A stretch of DNA of 14,098 nt from Syntrophaceae bacterium (GTDB lineage Bacteria > Desulfobacterota > Syntrophia > Syntrophales > UBA2210), in NCBI GenBank assembly GCA_030619435.1, contig JAUXBI010000012.1, positions 1-14,098 of the forward strand, in the 5' to 3' direction. How positions within the stretch are numbered: position 1 is the first letter of the stretch; each line of letters opens with the position of its first letter. The position numbers and the translations under genes are program-made. This document shows, piece by piece, positions 6,433-13,317 of this stretch. The notes beneath the pieces were generated by a model. That model was not told where the DNA came from, did no database searches, and saw only the letters and a list, made by a program, of their open reading frames with translations.

Positions 6433-7872
6433 TCAGAAATACTTCCTTCTCTTGGATGAAGGCAATATTCCCAGCGACTCCCTGTATTTTGCCACTGTTC
6501 TCCTTGCTATAGATATATCCGAGTCCACAAGTATATTAACTATCCGATCGTCACTATATGGTTTCCTGTTATCCTCTTCGCTTATTATCTGTCTTATTCT
6601 TTCTTTAACGCTCTGCGATGCTATCTGGGGGGTATTGCCTATCCTGTTTATTCCGCTGTTAAAGAAATATTTGAGCTCAAGGATGCCCCTCGGCGTATGC
6701 ATGTATTTATTCGTAGTAACCCTGCTTATCGTTGACTCGTGCATTTCAACATCATCAGCAATATCCCTTAAAACCATCGGTTTTAAATAATTGATGCCCT
6801 TGTCAAAAAACTCAATCTGGCGCTCTACGATACTCTCAGATACCCTGTAGATTGTCTTTTGCCTTTGCTGAATACTCTTTATCAACCAGGTCGCGGACTG
6901 CAATTTGTCCCTGATATAGGTCTTGCATTCTTCCCCCTCGTTGTTTTTCATACCGCTCATTATTTCCCTGTAGAGATTGTTTATCCTCAGTCTTGGCATG
7001 CCGTCATCGTTCAGTGTAACTCTGTATCCATCTCCGGCCTTGAAAACGAATACATCCGGGATTATATACTGGGGTCTCTCATCGTTATAGAGAAGCCCTG
7101 GTTTGGGATTCAGTTTGCTTATCAGCAACACTGCCTGTTTGACGTCATCAATGGAAATCTTCTGTTTTCTGGCTATATTGTTGTAGTTATTCGTCTCAAG
7201 ATCCTTCAGGTGATCTTCAACTATCTTTTCCGGAAGCGGTGAATCAATATCCAGAAATCTTATCTGTATAAGCAGACACTCTTTTAAATCCCTCGCGGCA
7301 ATACCCGGGGGATCAAATTTCTGCACCTTTCCAAGAACATCTTCGACAAGAGCCGGATCCACATCTTCCAAGGAGGCAATCTCTTCAGGGGTTGCCACGA
7401 TATATCCGTCTCCGTTTAAATTGCCTATGATCTGTTCACCCACACGCCTTTCCACATCAGTGAAACGCGACAGGTTAAGTTGCCACAGCAGGTGATCTGA
7501 GAGAGAGCTTGTTTTGGTAAGAGTGTTCTCAAAAGATGGAGCGTCCGCATTCTCGTGGGAATAGGGAACGCCCATTGGACCAAAATCTTCGAGATAGCTG
7601 TCCCAGTCAAAGTCCTCTTTCCCATCCCCCTCTCCGGTAATCTCCTTCGTCTTCATTTCAACCTTCATGTCATCAAGTTCCGGGACAACGTCTGTCTCCG
7701 GATCATCATCGGCCGGCCGATCTTCGAGGAGAGGATTTTCTTCAAGCTCCTGATTTATGGTATCCACCAGCTCTAATCTCGAAAGCTGGAGGAGCTTGAT
7801 TGACTGCTGCAGCTGTGGTGTCATGACCAATTGCTGCGTCAGTTTAAGAGTCTGTCTGAGTTCTAAAACCAT
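6433..7872 (-). CDS. rpoN: RNA polymerase sigma-54 factor
   Basis: This 479-residue protein is a full-length sigma-54. Region I (about residues 1-50) is the Gln/Leu-rich activator-interacting domain starting MVLELRQTLKLTQQLVMTPQ. An acidic linker follows (about 50-115), then the core-binding domain. A helix-turn-helix for the -12 element is at about 367-402, and the RpoN box ARRTVAKYRE is at 456-465, which reads the -24 element. Sigma-54 promoters need an AAA+ activator; none is encoded here. It follows lptB after 8 bases, and the AGG ribosome-binding site lies in that gap, so it is almost certainly co-transcribed with the lpt genes. A sigma-54-like element before lptC raises the chance of self-control. 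Confidence 0.97.
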   Translation of the reverse strand: MVLELRQTLKLTQQLVMTPQLQQSIKLLQLSRLELVDTINQELEENPLLEDRPADDDPETDVVPELDDMKVEMKTKEITGEGDGKEDFDWDSYLEDFGPMGVPYSHENADAPSFENTLTKTSSLSDHLLWQLNLSRFTDVERRVGEQIIGNLNGDGYIVATPEEIASLEDVDPALVEDVLGKVQKFDPPGIAARDLKECLLIQIRFLDIDSPLPEKIVEDHLKDLETNNYNNIARKQKISIDDVKQAVLLISKLNPKPGLLYNDERPQYIIPDVFVFKAGDGYRVTLNDDGMPRLRINNLYREIMSGMKNNEGEECKTYIRDKLQSATWLIKSIQQRQKTIYRVSESIVERQIEFFDKGINYLKPMVLRDIADDVEMHESTISRVTTNKYMHTPRGILELKYFFNSGINRIGNTPQIASQSVKERIRQIISEEDNRKPYSDDRIVNILVDSDISIARRTVAKYRESLGILPSSKRRKYF

Positions 7873-7880
7873 TGCTTTGC

Positions 7881-8603
7881 CTATAGATCGAAATCTTTCC
7901 CGAGGTAAAATTTACGGGCAATTTCACTGCCTGCTATATAGTCCGGATCGCCTTCAACAAGGACCGTGCCTTCGTTTACAATATATGCCCTGTCGCAAAC
8001 CTTGAGGGTTTCTCTTACATTATGATCAGAAATAAGCACCCCTATTCCTCTTGCCCGCAATCTACGTATAATATCCTGAATATCCGCAACTGCTATTGGA
8101 TCAATGCCCGCAAAGGGCTCATCGAGGAGCATGTACTGCGGTGATGTAACCAGCGCTCTTGTAATTTCCACCCGCCTGCGTTCGCCTCCTGAAAGTGAAT
8201 ATGCCATATTTTTTGAGAGGCCTGAAAGGTCCAGTTCTTCGAGGAGCTTGTGCAGTCTCTCCTCTCTTTCGCCTTTACTTATATCCAGTGTTTCCAGGAT
8301 AGCCATTATGTTTTCTTCCACCGTAAGTTTTCTGAATACCGACGGTTCCTGCGGGAGATAATTTATTCCCTTCCGCGCCCTCATATACATAGGATAGTGG
8401 CTGATATCCTCACCATTCAATAAAACGCTCCCGCCATCCGGGCTTATCAGGCCCACCATTATGTAAAAGGTTGTCGTCTTGCCGGCACCGTTAGGCCCCA
8501 GCAGTCCAACCACTTCTCCCCTGTGGACTTCCAAGTTAATCTTATCCACAACACGTCGCCCGTTGTAGGTTTTTACCAGTTCTGTCGCAAGCAGCTTTTC
8601 CAA
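7881..8603 (-). CDS. lptB: LptB, ATPase of the LPS export ABC transporter
   Basis: This 240-residue ABC ATPase would power LPS extraction from the inner membrane as a dimer with LptF and LptG, neither of which is in the window. The sequence shows Walker [10 protein letters not shown] (36-44), Q-loop Gln85, signature LSGGE (137-141), Walker B YMLLDE with catalytic Glu162, and H-loop His194. The start is TTG at 8603, giving [13 protein letters not shown], which aligns with known LptB starts, and an AGGG ribosome-binding site lies about 8 bases upstream. No better ATG exists nearby. It follows lptA by 38 bases and precedes rpoN by 8 bases, the typical lptB-rpoN pairing. Confidence 0.96.
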   Translation of the reverse strand: MEKLLATELVKTYNGRRVVDKINLEVHRGEVVGLLGPNGAGKTTTFYIMVGLISPDGGSVLLNGEDISHYPMYMRARKGINYLPQEPSVFRKLTVEENIMAILETLDISKGEREERLHKLLEELDLSGLSKNMAYSLSGGERRRVEITRALVTSPQYMLLDEPFAGIDPIAVADIQDIIRRLRARGIGVLISDHNVRETLKVCDRAYIVNEGTVLVEGDPDYIAGSEIARKFYLGKDFDL

Positions 8604-8641
8604 GAATTCTACCCTGTTTTATAATAAATCGGTCTTACTTC

Positions 8642-9157
8642 TTATTTAGTCCTATCCGGGTAGATAGTAGCTGTAACCCTCTCTCCGCCGGGACCATCTA
8701 CAACGCCTCTGTTTTCCGTCAGGAAAACGGTAATTCTGTCCCCTCTGATCACGTTCTCCCCCTCCATCATCATGGCATTGCCGGTGACAATGATTTTTTG
8801 ATCAGCGTTATAGAAGATGGCCATGTCTCCGGTAACAGTCCTCTCACCCCTTTTCATGGTTACATTGCCCTTCAGTTCAATCCTGTCTATCTTTCCCGCG
8901 CCTTCGGTTATACCGGGGATGGCATTTTCTCCACTGCTTTTCTTGTCATAGTAAAGGTACAGTTCGTCCGAATTTATTACCGTATCATTCTGGACAGCTA
9001 CAACATTCCCGGAAAACAGAATAAGGCCCTTGTCATCGTAAGAATCCAGACGATCTGATGTTATCCGTATCGGATTTTCCCCGCCGCACACACCCCCTGC
9101 TAAGGCAAGGTGGAAAATTACTACAAACAGCAGTATCAGAAAGATTTTTTTTCTCAT
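8642..9157 (-). CDS. lptA: LptA, periplasmic LPS-bridge protein (OstA-like)
   Basis: This 171-residue secreted protein matches LptA, which carries LPS across the periplasm between LptC and LptD. It has an N-terminal signal peptide (basic start, hydrophobic stretch about 5-19, likely cut after LALA at residue 20) and then a beta-rich OstA-like body with repeats such as LFSGNVVAVQ and LKGNVTMKRG. The sequence GGVC after the signal is not a good lipobox, so it is probably a soluble periplasmic protein. The ATG lies 23 bases after the lptC stop, with a weak upstream TAGGG. Its order after lptC and before lptB supports the call. Sequence divergence from the enterobacterial protein is expected for this family. 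Confidence 0.9.
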   Translation of the reverse strand: MRKKIFLILLFVVIFHLALAGGVCGGENPIRITSDRLDSYDDKGLILFSGNVVAVQNDTVINSDELYLYYDKKSSGENAIPGITEGAGKIDRIELKGNVTMKRGERTVTGDMAIFYNADQKIIVTGNAMMMEGENVIRGDRITVFLTENRGVVDGPGGERVTATIYPDRTK

Positions 9158-9180
9158 ATATTGCGACTACCCTACCAAAA

Positions 9181-9738
9181 TTATTTTTTCTTTATTACTG
9201 CGCTGACATGGGACAACAGTGTTGCTCTTCTGTCCTTCAGCGACAAGGTCATGCCAACTCCCTTTATATCGGTACCGGGACGTGTCATTTCCACGGTATC
9301 CTTCGTATGAATCTTTTTGTTACTATGGGTGTAATACAGGCTGTCCGTTTCAAAACGGTCTCCATTATTCGAAACGGCAACTACATTTCCATATATATCC
9401 ATATCCTTTGTATCGGTATGCAAAGAGCCCTTTTCACCTGTTATCGTATATATTCCACCATTGGAAAGAACTAATCTTATCTCAACATTCTCAAAGAGGG
9501 TGATATTATCCTTCCTGATGTATCTGGCAGTATCCGCGTTAATCTCCCACGCCAGATCGGGATCTCCCACTTCGGTATAGTGAAAATCTTTTATCTTAAG
9601 ATCAACCCTATCTGAGATGACTTTAAGAACGTCATTTTCCTTCTTGTGGGCAATGCAGAGTACGTAGAGTAACAACGCACCAACAAGAAGAATGCATCCG
9701 CCAATGAGCAGTTTCTTCGCTGATATCTTCTTTAACAA
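9181..9738 (-). CDS. lptC: LptC, inner-membrane LPS export protein
   Basis: This 185-residue protein has a single N-terminal membrane helix (about residues 10-29) and a periplasmic beta-jellyroll-like part, matching LptC, which takes LPS from the LptB2FG transporter and passes it to LptA. Motifs include WEINADTARY and the YTITGEKGSL and MDIYGNVVAVS strand pairs. The start is TTG at 9738, which gives a basic MLKKISAKK before the helix. An in-frame TGA lies eight codons upstream and no ATG or GTG sits between, so the start is reasonable although no clear ribosome-binding site is visible. A 182-base gap with a sigma-54-like element precedes it, so it may head a transcription unit. Confidence 0.88.
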   Translation of the reverse strand: MLKKISAKKLLIGGCILLVGALLLYVLCIAHKKENDVLKVISDRVDLKIKDFHYTEVGDPDLAWEINADTARYIRKDNITLFENVEIRLVLSNGGIYTITGEKGSLHTDTKDMDIYGNVVAVSNNGDRFETDSLYYTHSNKKIHTKDTVEMTRPGTDIKGVGMTLSLKDRRATLLSHVSAVIKKK

Positions 9739-9783
9739 AAGTTTAGTCCGGGGAGATTTTCAAAAGCTGAACAGTCTGATCTT

Positions 9784-9824
9784 GAGCATGAAAAAATGCT
9801 CCGACTACCTGCGCTCATTCGCGC
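9784..9824. other. Two hairpins in the lptC leader
   Basis: GAGCAT (9784-9789) pairs with ATGCTC (9796-9801) around a GAAAAA loop, and GCGC (9811-9814) pairs with GCGC (9821-9824) around TCATTC. Both fall between the candidate sigma-54 start (about 9865) and the lptC start codon (9738), so they would be in the leader RNA. No T-run follows on the minus strand, so a terminator is not supported. The rest of the 9739-9920 gap shows nothing coding. Confidence 0.35.
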
Positions 9825-9875
9825 ATAAACAGGATTAGTGAAAATTCGTATCTTCAAAACTCTCCCGAGTATTTT

Positions 9876-9891
9876 AGCAAGAAATGTACCA
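9876..9891 (-). promoter_or_regulatory. Candidate sigma-54 (-24/-12) promoter upstream of lptC
   Basis: On the minus strand TGGTAC (9891-9886), five bases, then TTGCT (9880-9876) match the sigma-54 consensus TGGCAC-N5-TTGCW with one change (T for C). The GG and GC doublets have the exact 12-base offset that sigma-54 requires. The predicted start is near 9865, about 127 bases before the lptC start. It lies in a noncoding gap, not inside a gene. No activator-binding site was identified. Confidence 0.5.
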
Positions 9892-9920
9892 TCTGCCTGC
9901 CAATATGTAAAGGGAAAGTC

Positions 9921-10460
9921 TCATCTCTCAACCTTCATTCCATATCTCGATGTTACATCATTCCATTTTCCACAGGCGATGAGGATCATTTCGCATATTT
10001 CTCTCACTGCGCCGTTTCCCCCCTCATTCACGGTGACATAATCAGCATTTGCCTTGACATAATCGAGCGCGTCCGCAACAGCAGCTGAGAACCCAACCAT
10101 CCTGAATACAGGAATATCCACTATGTCATCCCCCACATACGCAACACACTCACCAGACAATCCTTTTGAGGCAAGCATCTCGCCCAACACCTTTGCCTTG
10201 TCTCTTACTCCCTGGTAAACATCTTTGATTCCAAGCTCATCCGCACGGTGTTTTACTACTTCCGACTCTCTACCCGTCAGGAAAACAACATCAATGCCGC
10301 TTCTCATCAGAAGTTTCAACCCGTGCCCGTCCCTGACGTTGAAGTTTTTAGACTCATTCCCAAGGTCATCAATGATTATTTTCCCGTCGGTCAGCACACC
10401 ATCAACATCCAATACCAGCAGAGTAACCATTTTCATCTTTTCAAAGAAAGTTTTATCCAT
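9921..10460 (-). CDS. kdsC: KdsC, 3-deoxy-D-manno-octulosonate-8-phosphate phosphatase
   Basis: This 179-residue HAD-type phosphatase converts Kdo-8-phosphate to Kdo, the inner-core LPS sugar. It is a C0-type HAD without a large cap, and such enzymes usually form tetramers. The sequence shows motif I DVDGVLTDG with nucleophile Asp18 and acid/base Asp20, the LTGRES motif (61-66), a lysine in RDKAK (86-90), and motif IV GDD (110-112). The length is standard. The ATG at 10460 has an AGAAGGA ribosome-binding site and lies 14 bases after kdsA, so the two are in one operon. Unlike many clusters of this type, no kdsD isomerase gene lies between kdsA and kdsC. Confidence 0.95.
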   Translation of the reverse strand: MDKTFFEKMKMVTLLVLDVDGVLTDGKIIIDDLGNESKNFNVRDGHGLKLLMRSGIDVVFLTGRESEVVKHRADELGIKDVYQGVRDKAKVLGEMLASKGLSGECVAYVGDDIVDIPVFRMVGFSAAVADALDYVKANADYVTVNEGGNGAVREICEMILIACGKWNDVTSRYGMKVER

Positions 10461-10474
10461 AATTTATCCTTCTC

Positions 10475-11302
10475 TCAAGGTCTATCGGTTTTAACGATCC
10501 TGTCTATTTTTTTAAGCATTCCGAGAAGAGCTGGAAGTGAATCCAGATAAAGAGAATTGGGGCCGTCGCACAGGGCGCATTCGGGATCGGGATGAACCTC
10601 AAGAAACAATCCGTCAATTCCCGTGGCAATTGCCGCACGTGACAGATAAACCGCCATCCCTCTGTTGCCTCCGGACGAACCGCCGGCCCCACCCGGAAGC
10701 TGCACGCTGTGTGTTGCATCAAAAATTACGGGATATCCCATTCCCCTCAATATGGGAAGCGATCTCATGTCGGCGACAAGGTTGTTGTAACCGAAGCTCA
10801 CTCCCCTCTCTGTAATCATTATGTTTTTATTCCCTGTGGATGCTATCTTGTCTAATATATTCGAGACATCCCACGGAGCAAGAAACTGGCCCTTCTTGAC
10901 ATTGATTATCCCGGCGGCCCTGGCAACTTCCACTAAAAAATCCGTTTGCCGGCACAAAAATGCCGGAATCTGCATCACATCCAGCACCTTCGATGCTTCT
11001 TCAATCTCCTCAAACCGATGGACATCAGAAAGGACAGGGATTGAAAAGCCCTCCCTGATTCCCCTGAGTATATCAAGGCCTTCTTTCACTCCGGGACCCC
11101 TGAAAGAGCCCATGGAGCTTCGATTCGCCTTGTCATAGGATGCCTTGAAGATAAAAGGGATATCAAGCTCCCCTGCCAGATCCTTCAGGTACATAGCTAT
11201 TTTTTCCGTCTTTACACCATCTTCGATAACGCACGGACCTGAAATCAGCACAAAGGGAGCATCCCCACCGATAACCATGTCCCTCAGAATAATCTGCTCC
11301 AT
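10475..11302 (-). CDS. kdsA: KdsA, Kdo-8-phosphate synthase, metal-dependent type
   Basis: This enzyme condenses phosphoenolpyruvate with arabinose-5-phosphate to Kdo-8-phosphate. The preferred start is ATG at 11302 (275 residues): AGGGAG at 11311-11316 lies 8 bases upstream, whereas the GTG two codons earlier (11308) would be only 2 bases from it. The metal-type signature is visible: Cys24 in SGPCVIE, His198 in DATHSVQ, Glu235 in FLEVHPDP, and Asp246 in LCDGPNS. The C-H-E-D spacings (174, 37, 11) equal those of the Aquifex aeolicus metalloenzyme (C11, H185, E222, D233). The E. coli enzyme has Asn in the Cys position. The start of the gene lies 18 bases from the TPR stop, and its ribosome-binding site is in that gap. 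Confidence 0.95.
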   Translation of the reverse strand: MEQIILRDMVIGGDAPFVLISGPCVIEDGVKTEKIAMYLKDLAGELDIPFIFKASYDKANRSSMGSFRGPGVKEGLDILRGIREGFSIPVLSDVHRFEEIEEASKVLDVMQIPAFLCRQTDFLVEVARAAGIINVKKGQFLAPWDVSNILDKIASTGNKNIMITERGVSFGYNNLVADMRSLPILRGMGYPVIFDATHSVQLPGGAGGSSGGNRGMAVYLSRAAIATGIDGLFLEVHPDPECALCDGPNSLYLDSLPALLGMLKKIDRIVKTDRP

Positions 11303-11310
11303 TTTCACTA

Positions 11311-11316
11311 CTCCCT
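11311..11316 (-). promoter_or_regulatory. Ribosome-binding site that decides the kdsA start
   Basis: AGGGAG read on the minus strand is 8 bases from the ATG at 11302 but only 2 bases from the in-frame GTG at 11308. This favours the ATG and a 275-residue KdsA. Confidence 0.7.
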
Positions 11317-11320
11317 CTAT

Positions 11321-13315
11321 CTATTGGTGTTTTTTCTGTAACATCCGAATCTTCATATGCGGTATCTTGCGCGCCGCTTCGTTCGAATCAGGATTAACCT
11401 GATACGCATTTGTATATTCCCTGAGTGCCTCTTCATACATGCCCTTCTTCTCATAGGCCTCGCCCAACCGGCAGTATGCCATGTCGTCTTCACTATCATA
11501 ACGGATAGAAGCCTTGTAGTTGGCAATCGCCTTGTCCGTATCTCCTTTCAGGTTATAGGCATATCCTATACCCGAATATAATCCTGCCTCCCGGGGATTA
11601 ATCTTGATCATCTTCTTATAGGTGCTTATAGCTCTGTCATATTGTTTCTCTTCCATGTAATAATCCGCCAGTATCGTCAGTACTTCCATGGTGGGTTTGC
11701 GCGAAGCGAACTTTTCATATTCGGAGATTGCCTTTTTTCTCTTTCCGATCTTGTCATACGCGAAGGCAAGATTATAGTGGATATATTCGCCCTTCGCGCC
11801 ATATTTTATGGCCTTTTCATAATTGGCGGCAGATTTTTTATATTTTTTCAATTCTCCATACGCAAAACCGGTCTTTTCGTATATGGATGCATTTTTGGGC
11901 TGGGCCTTTATCAGTTTTTCGTACATACCCAGCGCGCTGCTGTAATTTTTCTTTGCAAGATAATAGCCGGCAAGACGCAACCCGGCATCGGTATCACCGG
12001 GTTTGAGCTCCAACACTTTTCGATATTCCAGGGCTGCTTTATCGTAAAGTTTCCCTTTGTCGTACGCCACGGCAAGATTGAAATGTATTACCGGATCTTT
12101 GGGCCTGAGAGAGATAGCTTTCCTGTAATTCGCTATCTCTTTTTCCATGACCCCTTTGTTCCCGTATGCAAGTCCTATATTGGCGTATGCGGAGGCATTT
12201 TTCGGCTGTCTTTTTATAACCTTTCTATACAGATTTATTGCATCATCATACTTGCCTGCCCTGAGATAGGCATCCGAGAGAACAACCATAACATTCACAT
12301 CACCCGGCATCTTTTTCAAAACTTGTTCATATTGCGCGATGGCATCCTTGTCTCTGCCCGTTTTTTCATAAGCTTCAGCCAGGTTATAACGAACTGTGGT
12401 GCTGCCTGGATTAAGTTTGAGCGAAGCCCTACCGTTGGCGACCGCCCTCTTCCAGTTTCCCAGTCTCGCATAGGAATAAGCGATATTCGCATAAGCAACA
12501 TCGTCTTTTGGGTCGATCTTGATGATTTTCCGGTGAATGACTAAGGCTTTCTCGTACTGTTTCCCGTGCATGTATATCTTCGAAAGCTCGATAAGAGAAG
12601 CCAGATCACCGGGTTTTTGTTTTAATATCCTCTTATATTCCAGAATCCCCTTATTGGTCATTCCGGATTTTATATAGAGTTTCGCCAGCATCTTGCGCGC
12701 GTTTATGTCATCCTTTTTCATGCGAACAGCACGTTCAAGATATTCTATTCTGGATTTTTCCGTTTTGGATCCTCGCGCGAACCTCAACCAGTCCTGAGGC
12801 ATGATTTTTACATCTATAGGAATGGACGTAATGATCTTCCCCCGATACAAGACATTGATTCCGGAAGTCTTGCTGTCGTCCGCTACCTTTCTGTCAACCA
12901 ACTCAATTCCATTTAACAGAGTCTCCAGGTCATTTGAGCTCCCTATTCCCTCAATATCAACCGTGATACCCCGGTTAAAAAAACAGTTTGTCGTTACTTT
13001 CTTTATGGCAAATTCATCACGATACGAGACCTCAAACCGGTCCCCTTCCTTTAATATGTAGTCCTTTCCATTTTTTTCGATACCGATGTAGTAGGTTTGA
13101 GGAATTTCTCCCGCGACAGTAACAAGAATGGTGCCTTTCATCCTTGACAACCAGGAGAAACCTCCAAGATTCGCCGCCAGTGAGCTGAATACAACGCCAA
13201 CGATAAAAGACACCAGCACGACAAGGACTATCCCCCAGAGGGGAAATCTGCTCTTTCCGGTCCGGGGGACTCTGGTTTTTCTCTTCTTTTCTACAGAATT
13301 GCGATAGTAATCCAT
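11321..13315 (-). CDS. Membrane-anchored protein with 13 TPR repeats
   Basis: This 664-residue protein has a basic N-terminus (about residues 1-23), one membrane helix (about 26-48), a beta-rich region of unknown fold (about 60-175), then thirteen TPRs (residues 204-644), each 34 residues except the tenth (33). The bulk is likely periplasmic. TPR arrays bind other proteins; the partner is not known. The repeats are not uniform: they follow the pattern B-(C-A-B) four times, with type A marked by ANxxAY and ANYxxAI, type B by NLAxAYxK, and type C by LAxYYL-like helices. The preferred start is ATG at 13315, with GAGAGG at 13322-13327 six bases upstream; the GTG at 13318 overlaps the xerD stop. 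No enzyme motif is seen. It is placed between xerD and kdsA and probably co-transcribed with both. Confidence 0.9.
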   Translation of the reverse strand: MDYYRNSVEKKRKTRVPRTGKSRFPLWGIVLVVLVSFIVGVVFSSLAANLGGFSWLSRMKGTILVTVAGEIPQTYYIGIEKNGKDYILKEGDRFEVSYRDEFAIKKVTTNCFFNRGITVDIEGIGSSNDLETLLNGIELVDRKVADDSKTSGINVLYRGKIITSIPIDVKIMPQDWLRFARGSKTEKSRIEYLERAVRMKKDDINARKMLAKLYIKSGMTNKGILEYKRILKQKPGDLASLIELSKIYMHGKQYEKALVIHRKIIKIDPKDDVAYANIAYSYARLGNWKRAVANGRASLKLNPGSTTVRYNLAEAYEKTGRDKDAIAQYEQVLKKMPGDVNVMVVLSDAYLRAGKYDDAINLYRKVIKRQPKNASAYANIGLAYGNKGVMEKEIANYRKAISLRPKDPVIHFNLAVAYDKGKLYDKAALEYRKVLELKPGDTDAGLRLAGYYLAKKNYSSALGMYEKLIKAQPKNASIYEKTGFAYGELKKYKKSAANYEKAIKYGAKGEYIHYNLAFAYDKIGKRKKAISEYEKFASRKPTMEVLTILADYYMEEKQYDRAISTYKKMIKINPREAGLYSGIGYAYNLKGDTDKAIANYKASIRYDSEDDMAYCRLGEAYEKKGMYEEALREYTNAYQVNPDSNEAARKIPHMKIRMLQKKHQ
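11384..12604 (-). repeat. Four-fold super-repeat of a three-TPR unit within the TPR gene
   Basis: Units at residues 238-339, 340-441, 442-542 and 543-644 (bases 12604-12299, 12298-11993, 11992-11690, 11689-11384) each hold TPR types C, A and B in that order. Examples of type A: VAYANIAYSYARLGN, SAYANIGLAYGNKGV, SIYEKTGFAYGELKK, GLYSGIGYAYNLKGD. Each unit is 102 residues, except the third (101). The DNA coding the B-type repeats near 11760 and 12060 is also close in sequence, pointing to duplication rather than chance. Confidence 0.75.
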
Positions 13316-13317
13316 CA

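Noticed and set aside
8642..9157. LptA as a lipoprotein (cysteine near the signal peptide end)
   Set aside because: The residues before the Cys are GGV, which do not fit a lipobox; cleavage after LALA by ordinary signal peptidase fits better.
9784..9801. Intrinsic terminator after kdsC
   Set aside because: The stem is only 6 bp and there is no T-run after it on the minus strand; it lies downstream of the candidate sigma-54 start and is better described as a leader hairpin.
11642..12544. A 300-residue open frame on the plus strand
   Set aside because: It lies fully antisense to the TPR gene and shows a Phe/Ile/Tyr-rich, repeat-derived composition without any family motif; it is a shadow of the repeated coding sequence.
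11384..12604. CRISPR-like or satellite DNA repeat
   Set aside because: The periodicity (about 102 and 306 bases) is in frame and explained by TPR motifs; there are no identical short repeats with unique spacers.
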